A stretch of DNA of 64,000 bases from JBKPNJ01 sp963695705 (lineage in GTDB: Bacteria; Actinomycetota; Actinomycetes; Propionibacteriales; Nocardioidaceae). A model generated the notes under the pieces. The model was not told the origin of the DNA. It ran no database searches and saw only the letters and a program-made list of their open reading frames with translations. The DNA lies in contig CAVOHB010000006.1 of NCBI GenBank assembly GCA_963695705.1, positions 620,001 through 684,000 of the forward strand, read 5' to 3'. The position numbers and the translations under genes were made by a program. Each line of letters begins with the position of its first letter. Position 1 is the first letter of the stretch. Shown here piece after piece: positions 17,689 to 28,618 of the stretch.

Positions 17689-20600
17689 GTGACGTGCGGG
17701 CACTGCGGCGAAGAGAACAAGGCGACGGCCAAGTTCTGTGCCGAGTGCGGCCACCCCCTGACCCGTACGTGTCCAACCTGTGCCACCAGCGTGCGGCCCG
17801 ACCAGCGCTTCTGTGACGAATGCGGGACCCCGCTGACCGACGATGCTTCGAGCACAAGCACGAGCGCACCCGCAACCATCGGCGCGGTCGCCCAGGCCCC
17901 GGTGACGACGGCGGGGCCGGTCGCGGAGCGACGAGTCTGCTCGGTGCTGTTCTGCGACCTCGTGGGTTTCACGCCGTTGAGCGAGTCGCGGGACCCGGAG
18001 GAGGTCCGGGAGCTGCTGTCGCGGTACTTCGAGGTGGCCAGGATGGTGATCGGTCGCTACGGCGGGGTCGTGGAGAAGTTCATCGGCGACGCGGTGATGG
18101 CCGTCTGGGGAACTCCGGTAGCGACCGAGGAGGACGCGGAACGGGCGGTGACGGGCCGGCTTGGAGCTGCTCGACGCGATCTCGGAACTCGGCCGGAAGG
18201 CGGACGTCGAAGGGCTGGCCGCTCGGGCCGGGGTCGTGACGGGCTCGGTGGCGGTGACCGTGGGTGCCACCGGCGAGGGCATGGTTGCCGGGGATGCGGT
18301 CAACACCGCGGCACGGGTGCAGGCCGCCGCGAAGCCGGAGGCCGTGCTGGTGGACGATGGCACGTGGCGACGATCGCGTGCGGCGATCGACTTCTCTGCC
18401 GTCGGTGAGCACACGTTGAAAGGGAAGACGGAGCCGGTGCCGTTGTGGCAGGCCATCCGCGTATTGTCCGGGGTCGCCGGCGCACAGCGGATCGACGGGC
18501 TGGAGGCGCCGTTCGTCGGCCGTGATCCCGAACTCCGGATGGTGAAGGACTCCTTTCACGCCTGCGCGGACCGCAGGTCGCCGCGGTTGGTCAGCGTCAC
18601 CGGAGTGGCCGGGTGCGGGAAAGTCGCGGCTGGGATGGGAGTTCGAGAAGTACATCGATGGGCTCGCGGACGTGGTGCGGTGGCATCGCGGGCGCTGCCT
18701 GTCGTACGGGGACGGCGTCGCCTTCTGGGCGCTGGCGGAGATGATCCGCCAACGCCTGCAGATCGCCGAGGAGGACTCATCAGCGATAGCGGCGCAGAAG
18801 CTCGTCGCGGGACTCGAGCCGTTGCTCACCGACCCGGGCGAGCGCGCCTATGTGACCGCCCGGGTGGGTCAGCTGCTCGGCGTGGATGTGGCGGCTCGCA
18901 TCCAGTGCTGCCGCGCGAGGAGCTGTTCGCGGGCTGGCGGCTGTTCTTCGAACGGCTCGCGCTACAGGGACCGGTCGTGCTGCTGGTGGAGGATCTGCAG
19001 TACGCCGACCCGGGGCTGCTCGACTTCCTCGAGCATCTCCTCGACTGGGCGCGCGACGTACCGATCTTCGTGCTCACCCTGGCGCGACCGGAGCTTCAGG
19101 ACCGCAGAGCGGGTTGGGGAACCGGTCGTCGCAACAGCACCACGCTGACTCTGGAGGGCCTTGACGAGGCCGCCATGGACAAGCTGCTGGACGGTTTGGT
19201 GCCCGGCATGCCAGTCCCGGCGAAGGCCGCCGTCGCGGTCCGGGCTCAGGGGATTCCGCTCTATGCGGTCGAGACGGTGCGGATGCTCATCGACCTCGAC
19301 GTGGTGCAGCCCATCGACGGCGTCTACCGCCTGGTCGGCGACCTCGGGGAGCTCGGGGTACCCGCAACGCTTCAGTCGTTGTTGGCCGCACGACTCGACG
19401 CTTTGGAGCCGGACGCGCGACGGCTCGTGGCCGACGCGGCGGTGCTGGGCGGCAGCTTCCCGGCCGAGGCGCTCGTCGCGGTGTCGGACCAGCCCGAGCC
19501 GCGGGTGCGCGACCTGCTCGCCGAGCTGGTACGCCGTGAAGTGCTGGGGGTGCGCGCCGACGCCCTGTCACCCGAGCGCGGCCAGTACGCGTTCGTGCAG
19601 ATGATGTTTCGCCAGGTCGCGTACGACACGCTCTCCCGTCGGGAACGTAAGGCCCGCCACCTCGTCGTGGCCGCACACCTGCAGACCGCCTTCGCCGACG
19701 GTGGGGAGGAGATCGCGGAGGTCGTCGCGGCGCACCTCCTCGACGCCATGTCTGCAGTCCCCGATGATCCGGATGTCGCAGACATCCGCACGCGGGCGGT
19801 GGAGACGCTCACCAGGGCCGGTGAACGAGGCGAGCGCACCGGAGCCCCGGCCGCGGCCGCGGCCGCCTACACCACTGCGGCTGAACTGCTCGAACAGGCC
19901 GGCAGCGCCTCGGAGCAGCTCGCCGCCGCCGGCCTTCGGGAGCGAGCCGGCATGGTGATCTACCTCGACGAACCCGACCGGGCATCGAGCATTATCGAGC
20001 GGCGGTCGAGATCTACCGCCGGCACGAGCGGATCCGCGACACGGCCCGGGCCAACACCCGGCTCGGCGCCACGCTCCGTCTTCTCGGACGGCTCGAGGAT
20101 GCCCGAGCTCTGCTGAAGGAGTCACTCACCGTCCTCGAGGTGGAACCGGACGAGGACACCGTCTGAGGCGTTGTCGACGCTGGCCAGGTTGGAGGCGTTC
20201 GCGGGCAACCCGGACGAGGCGGATCGCATGTCGGCCTCGGCGCTCGCCGTGGCACAGACCCTCGACCTGTCGGACTCAATCCTGGCCGACCTGTTCACCA
20301 CCCGTGGACTGGTCCATGTCTTCGCCAACCGACCCGCGCAGGCGGCGTCGGCCTACCGGGAGGCGATCCGTCGAGCCGACAATGCCCAAGCCAGTTCCGA
20401 GAGCGTGCGAGCACTGTTCAACCTGGCCGATCTACTGACGACAATCGACCCGCCCGCGGCGCGAGACATTGCTCGCTCCGCGATGGCCCACGGCCGGCGC
20501 GTCGGCAGCCGTCTTGCTCCTCGCGATCGCCCACAGCAACCTGCTGCAGGCGCTGCTTCTCACCGGAGAGTGGGACGAGGCGGAAGCAGACTACGAAACC

Positions 20601-21321
20601 GGCGCCGGCGCTGACGGGCTCGGGCAAGAGCCGGCCCTCGCCTACAGCGCGCTGGAGCTGCGTGCCTTCCGGGGCGACCTCCCAGGCGTACGAGCGTTGC
20701 TGCCCGTCCTGCAGCGATGGTCCGAGACCGAGGATCCACAGGAGATCGCCATTGCCGCAACGTGTCGCGCCGCAGCGGCCGCCGCGGAGGGGAACTCCGC
20801 CGCGGCGCATTCTGAGGCCAAGGACGCCCTCGGTCACGCCGAAGCCCTCGGGCTCTTCAGCGACGGCATCCGATGGGCCTGGCAGATCGCTGCCGACGCC
20901 GCTCTCGAGGTGGGTGATCGTCGACGAGGTGGCCCGGTTGCTCAGCTGGCTCGACGACCACCCCAAGGGCCATGTCCCGCCGGTGTTGCGGGCCGAGCGG
21001 CTGCGCATCCGAGGAAGACTGCTCGCCTCCGAAGGCAATTCTGAGGCCACCTCGGTGTTCCAGGTCGCGCTCACGGCCTTCCGTGAACTCGGGTCCCCCT
21101 ACCACCTGGCACTCGGCTTGCTCGACTACGCGGAGCACCTTCAGGCGACGGGCGCCCCAGACGTCGGGCTGCCGGCGGCCGAAGCGGCGGCGATCGCCGC
21201 CCGCCTCGGCGCCAGACCGCTGGTCGACCGGGCTCAACGACTCACTGATTCACTTGGTGAGGCCGGACACGAAGGGAGGTCTCGTGCACTGCTCGACCTG
21301 CGGGGCGGACAACCCGGCTGA
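17689..21321 (+). pseudogene. Zinc-ribbon / class III nucleotide cyclase / AAA-ATPase / TPR regulator, copy 1 (seven frameshifts)
   Basis: Restored, this is a protein of about 1200 residues: double zinc ribbon (CGHCGEENKATAKFCAECG and CPTC...FCDECG), a class III adenylate/guanylate cyclase homology domain (first metal Asp in LFCDLVGFT, second in EKFIGDAVMAVWG, NTAARVQ), an AAA/NB-ARC-like ATPase and a TPR-rich C-terminus. The reading frame moves near 18155, 18620 (inside the Walker A loop), 18895, 19990, 20164 (an extra T gives TGA), 20505 and 20915. Conservation against copy 2 is high on both sides of every shift. Many uncorrected indels or a very young pseudogene. The tail overlaps the start of copy 2. 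Confidence 0.8.
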
Positions 21322-24300
21322 CAACAAGTTCTGCGATGAGTGTGGAAACGCGCTGGTGCATGTCTGCCCCTCGTGCGGAGCCGTGGCCCGGCCGGGCAAG
21401 CCGTTCTGCGGGCAATGCGGTGCTCAACTCGACGAGTCGTCACTTCCGCACGCCGAGGCCGGCCGGGGTGTTCTCGCGGATTCGAACGGCGACCCGCTCA
21501 CGCGGACGACGGTCGCGGAGCGACGGGTGTGTTCGGTGCTGTTCTGCAACCTGGTCGGCTTCACGCCGCTGAGCGAGATGCTGGATCCGGAGGAGGTCCG
21601 CGAGCTGCTGTCGCGGTACTTCGAGGTGGCGCGCACGGTGATCGACCGCTACGGCGGCGTGGTGGAGAAGTTCATCGGCGATGCGGTGATGGCGGTGTGG
21701 GGCACGCCGACGGCGACGGAGGAGGACGGTGAGCGAGCGGTACGCGCCGCCTTGGAGCTCGTCGACGCGGTGGCCGACCTCGGCCGGCAGGCGAACGCGG
21801 AGGGGTTGGCGGCTCGGGCAGGGGTGGTGACCGGACCGGTGGCGGTCACCGTCGGTGCCACCGGGGAGGGGATGGTAGCCGGGGACGCTGTCAACACCGC
21901 TGCTCGCGTCCAGGCGGCGGCCGAGCCGGGTGCGGTGCTGGTGGACGAGGGCACGTGGCACGTCGCCCGGGCAGCGGTGGGCTTCGGCCGGGCCACTGAC
22001 CACATCCTGAAGGGCAAGTCGGAACCGATGGCACTGTGGCCGGCGAAGCGGGTGCTGTCGGGGGTGGGCGGCGCGCAGCGCGTGGATGGCCTGGAGGCGC
22101 CGTTCGTGGGTCGTGACCCCGAGCTTCGCCTGGTGAAGGAGCTCTTCCACGCCTGCGAGCAGCGCCGGACCCCTCGCCTCGTCAGCGTGACCGGCACGGC
22201 CGGTGTCGGCAAGTCCCGGCTTGCGTGGGAGTTCGAGAAGTATGTCGACGGGCTCGCGGACACGGTGCGGTGGCACCGCGGCCGGTGCCTGTCGTACGGC
22301 GACGGGGTGGCCTTCTGGGCACTCGCGGAGATGGTCCGCCAACGCCTGGGCATCGCCGAGGAGGATTCACCATCGGTCGCCGCGGGCAAGCTGGAGTCCG
22401 GTCTGGAGGAGCTGCTGACCGATCCGGGTGAGCGCGGGTATGTCGGGACACGGCTCGCCCAGCTGCTCGGCACGGAGCTCACCGGCACGACGGCTGACGG
22501 TAGTCGTCGGCTGGCACGTGAGGAGCTGTTCGCCGGGTGGCGGCTGTTCTTCGAGCGGCTGGCTGCACAGGGACCGGTCGTGCTGTTGGTGGAGGACGTG
22601 CAGCACGCGGACGCCGGGCTGCTGGACTTCCTCGAGCACCTGCTGGACTGGGCACCGGGGGTTCCGGTGTTCGTACTCACCCTGGCCCGGCCCGAGCTGG
22701 AGCAACGGCGGCCCGGTTGGGGCGCCGGACGTCGCAACAGCACAACGCTGAGTCTGGACGCTCTCGACGAGGCGGCGATGGACCGGCTGCTGGACGGGCT
22801 TGTTCCGGGAATTCCCCCGGCCGCGAAGTCGGCGATCTCAGCCCGCGCCGAGGGCATTCCGCTGTACGCCGTGGAGACGGTACGGATGCTCATCGATCGT
22901 GACGCCGTGCAACCCATCGAGGGCGTCTACCGGCTGGTCGGTGATGTGGGCGACCTGGGAGTGCCGGCGACATTGCAGTCGCTGCTGGCGGCTCGCCTCG
23001 ACGCCCTGGAGCCGGATGCGAGGCGGCTGGTCGACGACGCCGCGGTTCACGGCGGCAGCTTCCCGCCCGAGGCCCTGGTGGCCATCAGCGGCCTGCCCGG
23101 ACCGGAGGTGCTCCGGCTCCTGAGCGAGCTGGTCCGCCGCGGGGTGCTCGCGGTGAGAGCCGACCGCCTGTCACCGGAGCTTGGGCAGTACGGCTTCGTG
23201 CAGACGATGTTTCGCCAGGTTGCCTACGACACGCTGTCGCGCCGGGAACGCAAAGCCCGACATCTTGCCGTCGTCGCCTATCTCGAGACGGCATTCGCCG
23301 ACGGCGGGGAGGAAGTGGCCGAGGTGATGGCCGCACATCTGCTCGACGCGTTGCATGCGGTTCCCGACGACCCGGACGTCGGACGACATACGCGAGCGCG
23401 CCGTGGCGACGCTCAGGCGAGCAGGTGAGCGGGCCGAACGCACCGGAGCCGCCACGGTCGCCGCGGGCTCCTATGCGGCGGCCGCGGAACTGCTGTCCGG
23501 GCTCGGCACCAGTGAGGCAGAACGACGCCGCCGCTGCGTTGGTCGAGCTCGCCGGCAGGAGCGCGTCCAATGCCGACGACAATTCCGCCGCCCTGACGTT
23601 CTATGAGCGCGCGGTGGAGACGTATTCACGATTGGACCTGCTCCGCGAGGCCGCCCGCGCCAGCACCGGCGCCGCTGGCGCCTTGCGTGGACTGGGCAGG
23701 CTCGACCAGTCACGCACGCTGCTGCGCGAGGCACTCGCGGCACTCGAGGCGGTGCCGGACGTGGCCATGGTGGAGGCGCTCGGCGAGCTCGCCACCCTGG
23801 AGGCCTTTGCGGGTCACGCCGCGGAGGCAGACCGGCTCTCGGCCGCGGCACTGGCGGAGGCGCAAGCGCTGGATTCGCCGTCGGTGAGGCTGTGGGAGCT
23901 CTTCACCATTCGCGGCATCGCGCACTTCATGGGAAACCGGTACGCACAGGCGGTGGCCAACGTGCGTGAGGCGGCAGTGCGGGCACAGGCTGCGCAGGAC
24001 GGTCACGGCGAAGGCCGCGCACTTCTCAATCTCTCCAACGCGTTGTTGCACGTCGACCCGCGGACAGCTGCCGAAGCGGCGGCCGCTGCGGCGATGCACT
24101 GCCGGCGGGTGGGTGATGCGCGCATCTTGGCGGTGGCGACGGAGAACCTGATTCAAGCCCTGCTGCTGACGGGTGACTGGGATGAGGCCGAGCGGATCTG
24201 GACGAACGGAGAACCGCAGAGTCGCCGGAACTTTCCTCCCTTCTCCGCGCTGTTGTTGCGGGCTCTTCGCGGCGATCAGGATGGACTCGACGCCGTACTC

Positions 24301-24891
24301 TCCACCAGCGACACGTGGTTCGATACCCAGGATTCGCAGGACCTCGCGGCCGCGGCGGCCGGACTGGCCGTGGCGGCAGCACTTCATGAGGCTCACGACG
24401 ACGCCCTTGTCCAGGCCAAGCGCTCGCTCGACCACAGCGGCGCCATCGGGCTGTTCGGCGACAGCTCTCGCTGGGCCTGGCCGGTGGCCGCGGATGCCGC
24501 CTTGGCGCTTCGCGACCGGTCAGAGGTCATCGGGCTGCTCGACTGGCTGGAAAGCCACCCACCGGGGCATGTGCCGCTGGTCCTGCGGGCGGAGCGGCTC
24601 CGCATCCGGGCTCGCCTGCTCGCGGCGGACAGAGACCCGGAGGCTGGACCCCTTTTCGAGTCCGCGGTCAAGGCGTTCAGGGACTTCGGCTCGCCATATC
24701 ACGTCGCCGTAGCGCTGCTCGACCAGGCCGAGTACCTCCGGGTCGGCGATGACGACGGGGCAGCGGCGCCGCTCGCACTCGAGGCCCGGGCCATCGCCGA
24801 GAAGCTGGGGGCCAAGCCGCTGAGCGTGCGAGCCGCTGCCGTGAACCGTTCGGGGCAGGCAGCCGACGCCGACGCCGCCGTTGCCGGTTGA
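21284..24891 (+). CDS. Zinc-ribbon / class III nucleotide cyclase / AAA-ATPase / TPR regulator, copy 2 (two frameshifts)
   Basis: GTG 21284 follows GAAGGGAGG. The first 700 codons are open: double zinc ribbon (CSTCGADNPADNKFCDECG, CPSC...FCGQCG), cyclase domain, Walker A GTAGVGKS, Walker B VVLLVEDVQHAD, then helical repeats. Shifts near 23385 and 23515 must be corrected to reach the stop at 24891, giving about 1200 residues. The first metal-binding Asp of the cyclase is Asn here (LFCNLVGFT, codon AAC), while the second Asp, the Asn-Arg pair and Lys remain, so catalysis is probably lost or reduced. Such proteins may read cNMP or ATP state through a signalling ATPase; target unknown. Confidence 0.85.
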
Positions 24892-24900
24892 CCGTATGGC

Positions 24901-25893
24901 TCAGCCGCCGGCCCCCGGCGTGGTCTCCGCGGGCACTGGCTGGCGCCGGCGACGCGCGGCGCGTACGACCAGCGCGAGCGGGATCCCGAGCAGCAGGACC
25001 AGTACCAGGAACGGCAGCAGCGCGCCGATCACGGTTGCCAGCGCGGTCGCCGCGGCTCCGAGCGCGTGCCAGCCCGAGCTGAGGCCGGCGAGGAATCCGT
25101 CCTGGTCGGGCTCCGACGGGGCCGGGGCATCGGGGGACAGCAGCGTCAGCGTGATCGTTGCCAGCGAGGTCTGGTCGGCGAAGTACGCCTGACGAGCCTC
25201 GAGGGACTCCAGGTCGGACTGGCGCGACGACAGCTCGCTCTCGAGGCGGATGACATCGCCGAGATCCTGGGCCCGCCCCAGCAGCAGCCGGATCCGGGCG
25301 AGGGCCTCCCGGGCGCTGCGGACGCGCGAGTTGACGTCGATGACCTGACTCGTCACGTCGTCGCTGCTGCGGTTCGACGACTCGAGCTTGCCGAGCCTGG
25401 AGAGCTCGCCGAGGGTGTCGTCGAAGCTCCGGGTCGGTACGCGCAGCTGGATCGTCGAGGTCTGCGGCGCGCCGGTCTTGTCCGCCTGCGTTCGCTCGTT
25501 GGCCACGAATCCCCCGACGCCCGTCGCTGCCGACTCGGCGGCGAGCAGCGCCTGGCCCACATCGTCAGCCCGGACCGTGAGCTCGGCACGTGAGATCACC
25601 TGACGGTCGAGGACGGCCGCAGGCAGGATGGTCGCCGCGGACCGGGACTTCGCGACGTCGGCGGCGGGCGCCGCGTGCGCCCCGCCACCTGCCAGATCGC
25701 GACTCTCCACAGCTTGGACTCCGTCGGACGGCGCGGCATCCCCGCTCTGTGAGCCCGCCGAGCAGGCGGTCACGCCGAGTGCGACGACGACTCCGAGCGC
25801 AGCCAGCACCTGCGCAGGTGAGGGTCGATGTGTTCGCGGCGTCGGATTCAGGCTGGATGTCAAGGGTGCTCCTCGGTCTCGGCGGGTGCACAT
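24901..25893 (-). CDS. DUF4349-family lipoprotein with coiled coil and C-terminal membrane anchor
   Basis: About 330 residues. An N-terminal signal with lipobox VALGVTAC is followed by the DUF4349 domain: AELTVRADDVGQALL, GGFVANERTQ, LRVPTRSFDDTLGELS, a coiled coil over VIDVNSRVRSAREALARIR...LESLEARQAYF, then a hydrophobic span FLVLVLLLGIPLALVV and an Arg-rich tail. Two starts are possible: ATG 25893 or TTG about 25864, the latter with a good GAGGAGC ribosome site. Convergent with the cyclase gene, divergent from hemY. Role unknown; a periplasm-facing anchored protein. Confidence 0.88.
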   Translation of the reverse strand: MCTRRDRGAPLTSSLNPTPRTHRPSPAQVLAALGVVVALGVTACSAGSQSGDAAPSDGVQAVESRDLAGGGAHAAPAADVAKSRSAATILPAAVLDRQVISRAELTVRADDVGQALLAAESAATGVGGFVANERTQADKTGAPQTSTIQLRVPTRSFDDTLGELSRLGKLESSNRSSDDVTSQVIDVNSRVRSAREALARIRLLLGRAQDLGDVIRLESELSSRQSDLESLEARQAYFADQTSLATITLTLLSPDAPAPSEPDQDGFLAGLSSGWHALGAAATALATVIGALLPFLVLVLLLGIPLALVVRAARRRRQPVPAETTPGAGG

Positions 25894-25985
25894 GGGACGG
25901 CGCCGGACCGAGCGGCGTTCCAATCAACCCGCGATCAGGCCAACCCGCGATCAGGAGACTGCCGCCGCTTTGGCAGGCTGGCGTC

Positions 25986-27403
25986 ATGCCCAGCGGCCTC
26001 CCACGGCACGTCGTGGTCGTCGGTGGCGGTATCGCCGGGTTGGCGGCGGCGCACCGACTGCGGGCACTGCGCCCAGGTCTCATCGTGACCGTGCTGGAGG
26101 GTTCCCCGCTGGTCGGGGCAAGCTGCGGGTCGGTGAGGTCGCCGGCGTCCCGGTCGACGAGGGAGCCGAGGCGATCCTCAACCGCCGTGACGAGGCCGTC
26201 GGACTCGCCCGCGACGTCGGGCTCGCGGACCAGCTCACGCATCCGGACCGGACCGACGCGGCGGTGTGGACTCGCGGCGCCCTCAGGCCGTTGCCAGCGA
26301 CCCTGATGGGGATACCCGCGGACCTGCCCGCGCTTCGCAGCAGCGGGGTGCTGTCACTCGCCGGCCTGGCTCGAGCGCGGCTCGAGCCGTTGCTGCCGGC
26401 CATGGACATCGAGGACGACGTGTCGGTGGGCAACCTGGTCACCAGCCGGCTAGGTGGCGACGTCACGGCACGGCTGGTCGAGCCGCTGCTGGGCGGTGTC
26501 TACGCCGGGCACGCCGACGAGCTGTCCGTGCACGCTACCGTCCCGGCGCTGGCCGCCGGTCGCCATCGGTCGATCCTGGCCGCCGCCAGGGAGGCCCGGC
26601 TGGCGGGGCAGGGCTCCTCCGCACCGTTGTTCGCCGGCATCAGGGGTGGTGTCGGCCGGCTCGCCCCCGCCGTAGCGCGGGCATCCGGTGCCGAGATACG
26701 CACTAATGCGATGGTCCGCGAGCTGGTTCGGCTCGCGGGCGGCCGCTGGCGTGCGGTGGTCGGCCCGACACGTACGCCCGAGGTGATCGACGCGGACGCC
26801 GTGATCCTCGCTGTCCCCGCGACGGCGGCGGGCCGACTGCTCCACCAGGTCTCGCCGGCTGCGGCGCTCCAGCTCGGACGCATCGAGTACGCATCCGTCG
26901 CGATCGTGACGGTGGCCTTCGAGGCCGCCTCCCTGCCTTCACCCCTGCCTGGGTCGGGGTTCCTGGTGCCTCCGGTCGACGGGCGTTTGATCAAGGCAAC
27001 GACGTACTCCTCCTACAAATGGGGCTGGCTGGCCGAACAGACATCCGGCACGGTCATCTGGCGATGCTCGGTCGGGCGCCACCGGGAGGAGTCGGATCTG
27101 CAGCGCAGCGACAGCGAGCTGGTGGCGCGGGTGCTCGCCGACCTGGGCGCGGCAACCGGGCTGCGGGGCACGCCGGTCGACCAGCTGGTCAGCCGTTGGG
27201 GCGGCGCGCTGCCGCAGTACGCGGTTGGCCACCGGGAACTGGTGGGACGAGTCCACGATCTGGTCGGCGAGCTGCCCGGGCTCGCGCTGTGCGGCGCGGC
27301 GTACGACGGACTCGGCATCCCGGCATGCATCGCCTCCGCCGACCGGGCGGCGACCCTGGTGCTGACGGACCTGAGCGCCCGGGAGAATGAGCCGCATGAC
27401 TGA
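25986..27403 (+). CDS. hemY: Coproporphyrinogen/protoporphyrinogen oxidase (HemY-type), one frameshift
   Basis: ATG 25986 opens with VVVGGGIAGLAAAHRL, the FAD-binding Rossmann motif. The frame shifts near 26117, where a run of four Gs should be five (VGG-KLRVGEV). The second part has LGGVYAGHADELSVHATVPAL, a substrate-site strand with TTYSSYKWGWL, and the C-terminal FAD motif GAAYDGLGIPACIASA. With hemE and hemQ this makes the coproporphyrin-dependent heme route, where HemY oxidises coproporphyrinogen III. The homopolymer position and full conservation argue for a sequencing error. It overlaps hemQ. Confidence 0.9.
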
Positions 27404-28112
27404 GCACGCGAAGCGACCCAACGCCGGCAAGGTCGCGCGCGACCTGAACTCCGCCATCCGCTACACGATGTGGTCAGTGTTCCGGCTGCGCCGGCCGCTC
27501 GGCGAGTTGACCCGCGAGAAGGTGACCGCCGAGCTCGAGGCGTTGGTCGACCGGCTGGCCGACCTCGATGTCACGGTTCGCGGGATGTACGACGTGGGCG
27601 GGCTGCGTGCCGATGCGGACCTGATGGTCTGGTGGCACGCCGCGACCAGCGACGCGCTGCAGGACGCGTACCACGAGTTCCGCCGCACCGAGCTGGGCGG
27701 CCGGCTCGAGCCGGTGTGGTCGCAGCTGGCGCTGCACCGGCCGGCCGAGTTCAACAAGAGCCACGTCCCGGCGTTCCTCGCCGACGAGCGGCCCCGGGCG
27801 TATCTGTGCGTGTACCCGTTCATCCGCTCCTACGACTGGTACCTGCTGCCGGACGAGGAACGCCGCTCGATGCTGGCTGAGCACGGACAGATGGCGCGCG
27901 ACTTCGCCGACGTACGTGCGAACACTGTCGCGTCGTTCGCCCTCGGCGACTACGAGTGGATTCTGGCGTTCGAGGCCGACGAGCTCCACCGCATCGTCGA
28001 TCTCATGCGGCACCTGCGCGGCAGCAGGGCTCGGCTGTACGTCCGCGAGGAGGTGCCGTTCTACAGCGGGCGCCGACGGACCGTCCAGCAACTCGTCGAA
28101 GCGCTGCCCTGA
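27396..28112 (+). CDS. hemQ: H2O2-dependent heme synthase (coproheme decarboxylase)
   Basis: 238 residues from ATG 27396, chlorite dismutase fold without chlorite activity in this lineage. Conserved blocks: YTMWSVFR, GGLRADADLMVWW, YPFIRSYDWYLLPDEER and the heme-ligand segment MLAEHGQMARDF. The reaction is decarboxylation of iron-coproporphyrin III to heme b using peroxide. It overlaps the end of hemY by 8 nt, so the two are translationally coupled; msrB follows convergently 17 nt later. Confidence 0.95.
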   Translation: MTEHAKRPNAGKVARDLNSAIRYTMWSVFRLRRPLGELTREKVTAELEALVDRLADLDVTVRGMYDVGGLRADADLMVWWHAATSDALQDAYHEFRRTELGGRLEPVWSQLALHRPAEFNKSHVPAFLADERPRAYLCVYPFIRSYDWYLLPDEERRSMLAEHGQMARDFADVRANTVASFALGDYEWILAFEADELHRIVDLMRHLRGSRARLYVREEVPFYSGRRRTVQQLVEALP

Positions 28113-28128
28113 CAGATAGCGATGCGGG

Positions 28129-28554
28129 TCAGCCGGCCTGCTGGCTGCGGCTCTCCGCCGGTTCGAGGGTGAGACTGACCGAGTTGATGCAGTAGCGCTG
28201 GTCGGTGGGGGTGTCGTACCCCTCGCCCTCGAACACGTGGCCGAGGTGGGAACCGCAGGTGGCGCACCGTACCTCGACCCGCTTCATTCCCATCGAGACG
28301 TCCTCGATGTACTCCACCCGGTCCTCCGCCAGGGGGGCGAAGAAGGACGGCCATCCGCAATGGGAGTCGAACTTCTCAGTGGACCGGAAGAGCTCGGCGT
28401 TGCAGGCCCGGCAGCGATAGACGCCCTCGGTCTTGGCGTCGGTGTACTCGCCGGTGAACGGTCGCTCGGTGCTGGCCCGGCGGAGCACTGCGTACTCCTC
28501 CTTGCTCAGCTGCGCTCGCCACTCCTCGTCGGTCTTCACCACGTCGTAGGTCAT
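28129..28554 (-). CDS. msrB: Peptide-methionine (R)-S-oxide reductase
   Basis: 141 residues. Zinc ligands are in YRCRACNAELF and VRCATCGSHLG; the catalytic Cys is in QRYCINSVSL, and the substrate-site strand is HCGWPSFF. It repairs oxidised methionine using thioredoxin. Convergent with hemQ, an arrangement conserved in many actinobacteria and sensible beside a peroxide-using enzyme. Confidence 0.96.
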   Translation of the reverse strand: MTYDVVKTDEEWRAQLSKEEYAVLRRASTERPFTGEYTDAKTEGVYRCRACNAELFRSTEKFDSHCGWPSFFAPLAEDRVEYIEDVSMGMKRVEVRCATCGSHLGHVFEGEGYDTPTDQRYCINSVSLTLEPAESRSQQAG

Positions 28555-28618
28555 GCGCCCAGCCTACGGACGACTGGGCGTGCACCGAAACCCAGTCTGG
28601 TGACACTACGGTGTCAGC

